Shown piece by piece: positions 28,401 through 40,400 of a stretch of DNA of 64,000 nucleotides (positions are counted from its first letter, which is position 1; each line of letters begins with the position of its first letter). Origin of the DNA: Cliona cf. orientalis. Lineage: Eukaryota > Porifera > Demospongiae > Clionaida > Clionaidae. The position numbers were made by a program, and so were the translations under genes. Where the stretch lies: the NCBI GenBank assembly GCA_963930775.1, contig OZ005707.1:4836001-4900000 (forward strand), written 5' to 3'. The notes below the pieces were generated by a model. That model searched no databases. It was not told the origin of the DNA and worked only from the letters and a program-made list of their open reading frames with translations.

Positions 28401-31400
28401 TTCTTACTATGCAGCTACTAGTCATCCTTAAACCCAAACCTCATAATATTATCTTGAAGTCATAATACAGGTGCAATCATCCTTACTGTCACTATCCACA
28501 ATTGTCACTTGAATGGTATCCAGGAAAAACAACCCCTCCCTCGGAGTTGGTGCAACAAGTGGATTCAGTGTAAGATTGAATGTCTCATTGGATTCTTGAG
28601 CGACAGCATCCACACGCAAGGTGAGTGCCACATTGTCAGTCTGGCCATTAGCTAACGCTGTCACATTCAAAGTGTCTACTGTATAATCCAACTGGGAACC
28701 TTCTTCTATATATATTATGTGCAAATTTAATGATGAGGTTATTCAAATTTAACTACTAAATTAGAATTACAAATAATTTTTGTGGGGTGCCAATTTTCGT
28801 TATTTTTGTGGTTGACTTGGTCGTAACAAAATTATTTTCCATCCACAAAATTAATGCCTATACGGTGATATATTATGCGATTCCATAATGTAGATGATGG
28901 GCATGGCCAAAACATCAAGGCTAGGCAGCATAGCCAACTGTTCTTAGCGTTAACAAGTAACAGTAGCCATTGCCATCCAGCTAATGTTATCTTCGACACA
29001 AATATTCTCTTTCATACTCTTTGTCCAAGTCACTTTGCAGAAGTGGCTTAGTAAAAAGAGCATGAGCGAAATTAAGCGCACATATCAATTACAATGTACA
29101 TCATCGTCAGTGCAGCGCCACGCCCCTGGACTGGGTCGCTGTCTCAAAATTTAAACCACAAAACTTAATTCTGAGGGCATTCTCTGACTTTCAAGAAAAT
29201 TAACATCCCAAAATTTATTTGCCATCTCAGGACTGTTAAGGCAGCCTCACTTCGATTATAAGTAATAAATACTGCTAACATGGCAACACAACACCTGTTG
29301 ACGTAGATCATGATTGAACTTTGATCACTGACTAAGGTATTCATGATGAAGAGGAAAGAAAATAGTTTAATAAAATTATGAGTTACCGAACTTAAGTTAG
29401 TGGGGATCAAATTTTTTCCTTAACTGACTATTTTCAACTAGGTGGGTACCAAAACGGCCACAGATATGCAAGATTTAGGATTCAAATGAAAGAACAGACA
29501 TTAGCAGCATCTAAATAGGTGGAATGGTTGCAAAAAGTGCAAGTAATTGATGGATATGACACCTTATTGTACGTATTTTGGGCTGAAATCAATATTAATA
29601 TTCATGGGGGCAACTACTAAAATTTGGACAGCTTTCCACTTCGCTCGACCTCGAATAATCATCAATGGACTTTAGTATCCTCAAAAGCCTCAGTGCTAAA
29701 GGGATTATGGTAGCCACCTTAGCCGTTTTAGTGCATTTTGAAAATCAAGTCGCTTGTACACTGACTATGGGGATATGATCATGTGTGCTCAAGATTTAAT
29801 GATTATACACGACCATGTGATTGGCAATAATGACTATGATACAAGCGTTTTACAAGCTTCTGCACAAACATCAGCTGCCTTAACAGTCCTGAGAATGATA
29901 CGGTGTGCATAAATTGAGCTCAAGTACACACATACAGCACAATATCATACTATGGGTGTGGCTGATAGGCGTGATTTATCGTCTATCAAGTCCTTAGAGT
30001 CCGATATAGAAGACACCTTTTCTCTAGATCTATAGCTAGCTAGCTACCTATATGGATAATCACAAAGAGTGACTATCTAATGGGAACTGACTTTTTTTTA
30101 TTGGCAACTTGCAGCTACTACTAAATGTCTGATAGTATAAAACTCACTTGCAGTGCCTGGAGTATTTTCGACATTGAATGTCAAGTTCTGTTCAGCTACT
30201 TCACCACCTTTAAGGTACGCCACTGGCACTGACTGAAGACGTTCCTGCTCAAATCCAGAGAATGAGGCATTCAGGAATCCAACAACTGCATTATTCACAT
30301 AGGAGAATAAAGCATCTAAGAGGACCTTGCATGCTAGAACTCACCAATACAAGCAAAACAATCATCACTGTCCACATGATTGTAGGCCAGACCTCTTGGG
30401 TTGCCCAGACAGCAGTCTTCCGTGTTTGCTGCCACTCCCAGATTATCATCATCTCCACCAGTGCAGTTAAGACTGGCTCTGCAAACTACCTCATTTCTCA
30501 CTGAAACAATACAGATATTATGGATTTACTATATATTTGTTGTCATCATTGTCGTGAGCACAAATATCGCCATATCTCGAGACCTAGGCACCTGAGTGAC
30601 TCGTATGCTCAACAAATCAGTCAAATTTGGCGACAAACTGGCTTCAGTGTATTTCAAACTGAGGGATATGATCCATGAGTGTCATAAATAGTGCCTTTTG
30701 TTAGCCATCATAGCTACTCCCATCAACAGTGCCTATTGCATAATGCATGTGCTTTCTGCTCATACGCACAACTAAGTACCAAGAATGAACTGATAAGGAT
30801 CACTGAAATGTTCCGAATAATGCTTGTGGATTGGCTGGACTGAAATGTGAAGCCCTATGGAACTGAATCAGAATGTAAGATAGCTATTAATAAAGGGTAG
30901 CAGAAGTCTTTGATCTGGTGCAGAGAGAGAATAAGTGGTATTTTGGCTGACAACCAACCACCATTTCCACTAATTCACAAAATTTTAACAATACACACAA
31001 AGTGCATCTATAGATTGTGCAATGTGAGCACGGGGTATATACTCTACAGAGCTCTAGTTACTTTAAATGGTTCTATGTAGCCTGGAGAAGGTGTTGATAC
31101 TATGCACAAGTTGAAAATGGAATGTGGAAAGAACCGGGCAGCAACTGGAAATCGAACCCAACTTACTGGCTTGAGTTGCCAGTGCTGAGCTACGACCACC
31201 CATAGCCACCAGTCCCCAAGCTTCATACTATTGAGTGGTATTGATACAGCAAAAATGCCATACAATTTAGATTTCCAAGACAGTTTTAAAACAGGTGCTA
31301 TCTAGGCTATATGGGGCCAAAAACTGTATTTACCATGGCTGGCATGCATGCGTAATAGCATTATAATCTCTTAATTTTTATGATTACCATCTTCAATGCT

Positions 31401-34400
31401 GACTTGAGCTGAGTTGGGATCAATCGTCACTCGTTCGTGATCAGTAACTTCAACGAAGCTCAATTGAGTCGTAAAGTGTTCAATGGATTCAAATACATCA
31501 TCGCTTACCAATGGCACATCAAAAGAATAGATTGTTGCACTGGAAGCATTGAATATGAATACACCTCCAGTGCTGTTAAAGTCAGCTCCAGCTGTATACA
31601 CAAAATTAATACGGTATATTATGTATAAATATGCATAAACTTTTTATCTATACCTTGAGCATCTCCTTCAAGGAATACTAACTGGACACTGACATTGCTC
31701 TGCACACCTCCTGATATCAATCCAAATGTTAGAGTGGCAACCCCACTTGACTCAGTAGCAGAATAGTTGGTCTCAAGGAATCCAATTACAGCCACTGGAT
31801 CAAAACAATAGTAGCATGCATACTATGAGCTGATCAAGCACCTTCATTTTACCATCTTGGTCAAGGATGGTAATGGTAGCTGAATTAGCATAGAGCAGAG
31901 TTGAAAGAGGTAGTGGAATAAAGGGGAACTCATGTAAAAGTAAAGAGAAATCCTCAGACCCTTCAACCAAGATGTCATTGGTGATCGTCACATTATTGCA
32001 CTTCCTTCGGGTTGCATTATTGAAGGAATTGGTACGAATTAAATCAACAGAGTCAACAGAGTCCAGATTCAGAGGAGTATAGTCAGTCTCATCTGTAAGT
32101 GCAAGGACACTATCACTGAATTTTGTGCATGGCATTGATCATCATTGTCCCATGGCACTCTTTCCTTATGCTGATGCTATAAAGTCTGGTTAATAAGCAC
32201 AATGTCATGCGCTTATCACTCTCGGTGGTAAGGAAACATGTGCCTATTAGACGATGTGCGCTTTTTAGAGAGTGAGGTTTTGGCCCCGCCCACTTCCAGC
32301 ACGTTCAAGCGCTCAATCATAAAGCTAGCAAGACAATACTTAACAACAGGAAGGAAGCATGCGCTTATTAAAAAATATACGCTTAATAAGCATGTGCGCT
32401 TATTAACCAGACTTTAATTACGATAGTTAAACTTAGCTGTTGTACCTACAGCATAGGGCTGGTATCATAGAGTCAGTAGACTCTATAAGTAGAGATGCCC
32501 TGGATATATATGCAATACATTACAAAAAAGCTAATAACTCAGAGCAACATTATAAGATTTTTAATATTTATATTCATGATCTATATCAAAATATCTATCT
32601 AACAAGCTTAAGCCCCCAAATATCCATAGAAACATTCAGGTATGCCTGAACCAGCTATGTAAAAATCTTTCTTTCTTTCTTTCTGTTTTCCAGGGCTAAC
32701 TCAAGACTGCTTTGACCTCTCACCTTAGTTTGAGTATAAATCCACTCCATTTTAGCATGCACGTCTGTGGTACGCTAGCTAGTCTTGTGTTATCAGGACA
32801 GTTAATTAATCATGGGTGTGTACAGCGCATTTTTATGAGTGAGTGTATCTGATACACCATTTTGTCATGTAATTAATGCGCATGCTCGCTCATAGTATTG
32901 CCATGGTGAAGTCATGTGACCAATATCAGTGGCATGCGCCAGTGCCCTGGCACCTTCATTTGTGCACACGGCACAACAATTCTGACCAATCGTGAACCGT
33001 TTGACCATGTAGGAGAGCACATCTTTTATGCCCTCCAGGTTAGGACACAGACTATATTACGCATTAGCTATATCCATCTGAAAAAAAATTTCGTTGAATA
33101 TTATAGTATAACAAGTATAAAAAACAATTGAAAGTTGAAGATTGAAGATGAAGTAGGGGTGGCAGTGCAAAAAAGTACACGAACAAGATTAACGTATCAC
33201 ATCCACTATATACATCCCTATGCTTGCTTTTTTACTAGCAATATTATGCATATGGGGCACATGCAGGAATAGATAATCAACACTGATACTGGGATGTCCC
33301 ATATGCATAGAGTCAATATCAAAGTATAGCAACACTTTACATACTGAATCAGAAATGCATGATAATATTATTGAGAAAAGCAAGTGCAGGGATAGTGAAT
33401 GTGATACGTTATTCCTATAAAATTTGTATTATTAATCTTGTTTGTGTACTTTTTGGCACTACCATCCCTACTTCAGCTTCAATTTTATTTAATTGTTTTT
33501 TGTACTTGTATAACCATTAATTAAGGGGCAGTCATGAAGCATCCATGCTGCAGAATGATTCAACAACACTAAGTGACAATTTAACACATACTGGCAGTTC
33601 CAACTCGAGTTGCAATGACAGCAGTGATCTCTGCATCCAGTGACATGGTCTCATTTGGTTCAAATACTCGCACACACACCTCCTGGACACCAACTTCTTC
33701 ATTAACAGTATAAGCAGTTGCCTCGAACCCAATTCGGACAAGAACTACACATAAATTTCATGAAAATGTCATTATATCCTATGATTTTTTAAACTTACCA
33801 TCATCATCATCAATCACAACAAAGGTTTGTGTGAATAACACATCTGCACTATCAAAGGCAGGCAAACCCTGACTTGAAAGACTAATCTGGAATGCTTCTG
33901 TTGCTTCTGGGTCTCCATCTGGCAATAGTTGGAAGGTTAGATTGATGTGCTGATTGTGTGGGGCGAAACTTAGAGAAAACTCTTGAAGAATACCCCTGTA
34001 GTCTTCTCCATCATGTGCTAATGCAAAGCCAGAGCCTTGTGGCACCATATCCATCCGCTGAAATGTGATTATAAATGTCTGTTCTGAGATGATGTTGTTT
34101 TCCTTCGCCACATAAATAAATGCATCCCCTTCAGACATTGGCTCAGTAAATCTGTTGAGTTCTTTCTCAAAACCAATCCTGATAGCTGCAGCATGGAAGT
34201 GAGAATGTATAGCTACCATAGAATCCCACAATTATCATTCCCTTTGCGCATAAGCCTTTTAGCATAGGTAGCTTTGTATTGCCCATAAGCCACCCCCCTC
34301 CCTGACTGTAAAATGAGTCCATAAGCCAATAAAAACAGTAGCTACTGTACAGCTTGCAAATTAGCTATTTGTGTCATATTATGCCTTACTTATCATTTCT

Positions 34401-37400
34401 CTCGAGGTTTGCCCATAAACAGCCAGAGAGAGTGCAGCTAGAGATCGCACACCCATGTGATTCGATAGTCAGTAATGGTTAGCTGTCACACGGAAATGTA
34501 ATGATCCTGCGCATCCTCACTTTTGCCCAGTGCTGGCATACACAAAGGGGGTGGGCGTAATATAAAATCGCGGGTTTCTACGGTATTATTACATCCTGAG
34601 TCCCAGTCAACCAAAAAAATTCGGCCAACCTACGATGAAATTGCTGTGAAGAGTGTTCCAAAACGTTTAGCTCGCCATGAAAGGCTGTTGGGATCCAGAA
34701 TTCGAACCTAGCATAGAAGAGATCATGGAATATCGATGATATATAGCTAGCTATTATGGCAATTCTCTCGGTTTGCTTTCTTTGACAGGCTCGTACTCTG
34801 GGGAGATTTCCCTATTCAGTCTAGCACACAGCAGGTGAAAGTCATGTCTGGATCAACCGGCTCAAGCCGCACGCCCCACAAGTATATTCAATACGGAGCA
34901 TGCGCAGTTTGTCGATGTGCCAAGGTCAATAATGGGCAGCATGCAGTAGCATGGTGTAATACTTTTCATGAGGGATGAGGGATGTAGCTAGTAAGCTTTT
35001 CAATACATCCCGAGTCCCAATCAACAACAAAAAAAATAATTCGGCCAACCGATGAGGTATTATGATAAAATTATGACAAAAATGCAAGAGTGGCTTCAAA
35101 ATGCTTAGTGCGCAGGAAAGCTTGTTGGGACCCAGAATTCGAACCTAGTGTAGAAGAGATTGTGGACTATATCGATGATATACCAAATATCGGCCCATCC
35201 CCCAATCTTGGCCCAATATAAGGTGCACTGCCCATGGGCCCTCTTTCGCGAGGGTATGGTATATGAGCGCTTGACGACCTTTACCAGAAAAACTCGCATT
35301 TTTGAAATTATTTTTTCTATGCGTTGTATTAGATCAAGTACGGTAATTAATGAGATTCCACGTCTTCAAAGACAATTCAGATACCACCTCTTAGTATAAT
35401 AGTTAGACACTGAGGACAAGGGATCTACAGTATCAAGTTTAGCATCCCGATGGCCCCGAGCCAAGCGTTACAAGGGTGTTAAGGAGACAGAGGGATGCTA
35501 AATACTGTGAATTCCATTGGCCGAGGTGAGCAGTGGCGTAGGAAGATGTTTTTGAGCAGGGAGGCTGAAAGTAAGCAGGTGAAGACTCGCTTAACGCGCG
35601 CATAGCGCGCGAAAGCTAGGGGGGTCTGGGGGCATGCTCCCCCAAGAAAATTTTGGAGTTTTAGACCTTCTGAGAGCTTTTCTAGTGCATTTTTGAGGAC
35701 ATTCTGGACTCTTAGCTTGTCACATGTGAACACAGATCAGTAGTGACTACTGATCTGTGTTCACATGTGACAATTATTGATATCTACACACCGTGGGGCT
35801 AAGATACACCACAATCATGAATAACTCAACCCTGATTGTGGCAACAGATGAAAAAGAAAAGTGCAAACCTCAGAGGGTGAGCCCCACCCCCTGGCTTGTA
35901 CAGCAGTCTAAAAATCAGAGGGGCTCTGCCCCCCCAATCTTATGACTGGGGGGGGCAATTGCCCCCCCCAGCCCCCCTGGTTCTTACGCCAGTGGTGAGC
36001 TAAATACAACTGTTGTTATAGCTAGTAGTACAGATGAGGTTGGACATGACGCACATTTATGCTATAGTCACATGACCTTGGTATGCAATAATGCTGCCAC
36101 GCATTCAAAAGAATGCCATTTGCAAGTGTAGGATAGGGGCAAATCTGAAGCTGGAACGGAGATGAATCGTGTAGATCTAATGTTATAACAGCGAAAAAAG
36201 CCGACTGTGATCAATAAATAGCTAGCTCGCTACTGTTTTTGGTGTTGCCATTCTGAGAAACAAGTTTTCTCGATTTGCAAAAAGTAGCTAGATGGGGTGG
36301 ACGGGCGGTGTATGGTGCAGGATCTTCTTTTCTCATGGATTTCAACTTGCTTTCGCATTTAAAACTGTCTTCAAGGCTTTAGATCATGACTTACATTTTG
36401 TACAGTACATGCTATATATGGGGCAACATGCCCACTTTTTGTGCGCACGTGATCGTGTCCAAACTCCTCTGGCTATTAATTTTGCATTGGCAAATAATAC
36501 CATGGATCCTATTGGCCAAAATTTAGAAGTAACTAGCTAAGCAAAATTTACAAGTAACTAAGTGGCAGTAAAATTCTAAAGCTATGTATATAGCTATAAT
36601 ATAAGAAAGCGAATTACACCAGCCTTGAGAAACAAGAATGAATTTTTTTCTCACTTACGATCATTATCAATTATGCGGCAGAGTGAAGAGACCCTGGGTA
36701 GCATAGTTAAAGCAGGAGATATGGAATCAGTTAAGTTCAGCATCACCACAAAATGTTGCTCAATTGCTTCATTTATTGCATCATCAGTGATTGGAATACT
36801 AAGCGGGATATCATCGATTGGATTGTCTTCATCTGCTTGGAATATGATCGTCAGAACCGTATTATTAAAGTCATTCTGATCTGGATGGAGATAATAATAA
36901 TAATAATACGTTTAATATGGCCGAAAATTTTTGAGGTTAAATCCTAAACGCAAGTTCTCGCGACACCGACACGAGTGCATGTGCACGATAACAGGGGGCG
37001 TGGTCATCGTGGTGCATGTCCCTGCTACCTGGCTGCTGGATCTATAATATCTAACAGCTAGTTTACTTCACATCAATTCCTTGTCATTGAGATTCTTCTA
37101 TACAAATATCTCTAGCTACAGATCATATTATGTGACTCTCGTAGCTAGCATTACCTAATAGCTAACCTCAAAAAAAGCTACTGGGGGATGTAATGAGGTA
37201 ATTATGATGAAATCTACAAGTATGGTGTAATTATGAGGTGATCTAAGAGGTATTCATGAGAAAATTGAGGGCCTCGATGGAGCCTTTCTGGAACATGAAA
37301 TTAAAATCAAGAGTATCTTATGCATAATAATTATTATTGTATCCAGCAAATACTTTATAAGCAGCTGGTTGCCTTCTCTGAAAATTAAGTACTTACTGCT

Positions 37401-40400
37401 GGTCAAACTTCACAAGTTCTCTTGGCTTACATAATCCCGTGGAGCTAGCCTTGCACTATATTGTATAGCATGCACTGAGTCATGCATTATGCATGCAGCG
37501 TGCCATGCCTCGATCAACCTGAAATTCAGAAGAGCTGTATTGCGCATTGTCAAGTTCGTCTCTGTAATTGAAGCATCGAAACTTATCACTACTGAGGTTG
37601 AGAGTCGGTCTCAGACTGATCAAGCTCATCTCCATGATCTCTGTGATTGAGGCGCTGGCACTGATATAGAAAGTGTACGCACTATACTGACGCCATTTTA
37701 TCATGATCACATAATATTATAGCATTAATATTATTTACAACTATGCAGCTCCTGGCGGTATGGTCAAGTATTTAATTTGTCCATTTGACACAGAATAATA
37801 GTAGCTCTAAGCTACCTGTTTATATGCATTATTCTGTGCTGAACTAAAGTACGATCACTATACCATAGTATTTATAATATTATTGTACAAGAGTATGATC
37901 TACTATTAATTTTGATGCACATAATATTAAAATTTTTATGACAAAGCAAGGCAAGTATGCTTTCTCACCTGCTTCAATCGGTGAGCGTCCTTCATTATCG
38001 TCAAATGGCATGACATTTATTGGGAACATATTGAGTCTTCTTGCCTCCAAAAGCACAACAGGAGTCACCGTTAGGCTCACATTGGATGCTATGCGAGCGT
38101 CCTTGCTAACCACAATCCCAATGCTTCCTTCCTCTTCAGTACCACGATAATCATCCTCAGTCAATTGAATATTCACCTCTGTATAATTAAATTTAAGATC
38201 AGTATTCTTGATGGTATCATCTGTCAGCGAGATGCCTAATTGCTTCCAGGGATTTATACACATAAACTATAATATGTACATCATAGTGCATGAATACATT
38301 TTATGGTAGTTATGGGATAGTGTTCCATCCTCAAGTGTATACAGTGTACTGATGTGTACGATAATAATACCATTGCAATCTTCAATGACTAAATTCAGTG
38401 TATCCAAACAGAATATTCCAGATAGTGGCAGATTAGCAACTAGTTTCAGCTGAAAAGTCTCATCTGGCTCTAGAGCAATGCCATCGATTCGAATGGTAAC
38501 AGTAGCAAAACCATTTCCGTCTGGCATAATCGTGACCATGTTGCCAGTGACACTATAATCATGTCCAGCCCCCCTTCCTGCAAATGTGTATGATTAGCTA
38601 CTGCATGACAAATTATGCTGGTAGCTATTGTACAAACATACTTGCTGTTCCTTCCACATCATGAACAGTCAACTCAATCTGTGGCAGAGTCCCTGTACCG
38701 GTTTTTAGGTATCCCACTTCAAACATCTGCCCAGGTCCTGCTTCTTGAACACGTTGAATATGGCCAGCATTTATCCAGCCATATACTAGAAACAGTTAAT
38801 AATTGGAATCAATAGCTGTAGCTATTAAATTTGAATGGATTCTACATACCTACACATCCATCACACCGTTCAGAGCCTGGAGGACTATAGGCAAGTCCTT
38901 GTTCCGACAGACAGCACTGAGATGTTGTTGTGAAAGTCATATTAGGATCGTTAGGGTCACAGCGTAGTGTGGTGAAGCATTGAACGGGCTCATCTACTAG
39001 TCCAGGAGGCATGGTAGTCGCTCTCACGACATCTAGCACATAATTATATTATTAAAAGCATAGATGCAAAGGAGGGTTAGCTATGTAGACAATTGCATAG
39101 CTAGCTATTTCACGAAATATTATCCTTAGATCTAAAGAGACGATTTTTACACCTGTGCCCTTTTTTTTAACCTAAAGGGGACATTTTAGGCAAAGATCCT
39201 ACAGTTCTTTATGTAGCTTTGCAGTGCGGACTATCTCTCTGCCCACACTGCGCATTCATAGCAACTGGGCACATCTTATGAAGCACTATAGCTACAAGTC
39301 TAAACCAATCCTTTGCCTTTCTATCCAACTTGGATGAATTCATCTCGTTTGCCGGCGGAACAGCCCAAAACATTTTGCAAATTTGTTGCCGCAACCCTAA
39401 AACCCGAAAGGCCACTGTATACACAGCAAAAACAAGTGGATCACACTAATCTAATGTGGGTTGCCTCAGTTGCACTGGTACATTAATTCCCATCATAGTT
39501 CTTGTAATCCAGTTAATTATAGATATACTATCTCAAACTTGACTGTTTGTGAGATACAGTTGCTAGCTACATGAATTTGACAATACTCATCGGACAAGTG
39601 GTACGTGCAACTATGCCTGTTTGTTATTCATAAACTGGCTTTGACGTAGTTTAGTAGTATTATGAGAACTATGATATGGAGGTATAGTGTGTGCAACTGA
39701 AGTAACCACGTTAGTTTAGTATGATCTATTTGTTTTTACTGTGTACGTAGCTATATGTTGATTAGCTATTACCACCTGTAAATATTATCATCATGATCAC
39801 AGCTACTAAAATGTTACATCCTTGCTCCTTTATGGAGTGAATTACGTCAAATTCACCTAATTAGAGTGGCTCCTCATTGCATAAATCCTTCCGTAACAAA
39901 ACTGCTTGGTGCGTGTCTATACATGGGGAGGATTTACACACTTCTTGTTGTGAAAGTTTCTATGCATATGCTTGGAAATCCTTGGTCCTTTGTTGTACAC
40001 ATGGGAATGAATTATGTCAACCTCACCTAATTACAGGGGCACCTCACAGCATAAATCCTTCCTTAGTAGTTGGTTACATGTGTGTCTATACATGGGGAGA
40101 ATTTACGCATTTCTCATTAAATACCAGTCAGATAGGGTTTTACTCTTTAATGAAAAGTACGCAAATCATTCCTATGTGTATAAACTTTAAAAGATAAACT
40201 TTCGGGAATTTACGCCATTCAAGAGAGATGTAAATCCTTCCCATGAGTGACTCATGGAAAAAGTGACATAAATCAATCCCATGAGTCACTCATGGGTTTG
40301 GTGACATAAATCCTTCCCATGAGTTAGCTACTCGTGGGATTTTCTTCCATTTTACGTATTTTTCACCACAATCTTCTCTGAAAATTAAGTACCACTGGTT

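Larger units (their letters stand above)
25823..30500 (-). other. Ectodomain block 2: Cys-rich module + four Calx-beta domains (copy A)
   Basis: Cys-rich 2 (30345-30500) has [18 protein letters not shown] and CFAC, the same spacing pattern as Cys-rich 1. Calx-beta 6 uses 30148-30285 + 28487-28705; 7 uses 27785-27994 + 27501-27722; 8 is the single long exon 26976-27440 with [19 protein letters not shown]; 9 uses 26262-26405 + 25823-26032 with [13 protein letters not shown], the classic central Calx-beta motif. Exon structure mirrors block 1: same order, same single-exon fourth module, and identical lengths (210 and 222 bases) for one split domain. Confidence 0.85.
31388..39032 (-). other. Ectodomain block 1: Cys-rich module + five Calx-beta domains (copy A)
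   Basis: Cys-rich 1 (38850-39032) has CFTTLRC, TSQCC, GLAYSP and CDGC. Calx-beta 1 uses 38642-38785 + 38371-38577; 2 uses 37969-38178 + 36659-36880; 3 is the single exon 33799-34185; 4 uses 33592-33744 + 31853-32092; 5 uses 31654-31794 + 31388-31591. Each domain ends in an acidic strand (IEDCN, IIDND, VVIDDDD, TILDQD, SIEDG), as usual for calcium-binding Calx-beta folds. Typical openings are IGFE..Y..NE and a midpoint DY or DF. All exons are multiples of three with phase-1 borders. Confidence 0.85.

Noticed and set aside
31100-31210. A functional tRNA gene
   Set aside because: The boxes are good but acceptor and anticodon stems do not pair convincingly and a SINE-like body follows, so it is called a SINE.
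40229-40340. CRISPR array
   Set aside because: Only three imperfect units, palindromic cores, a eukaryotic intron and no spacers of uniform length.
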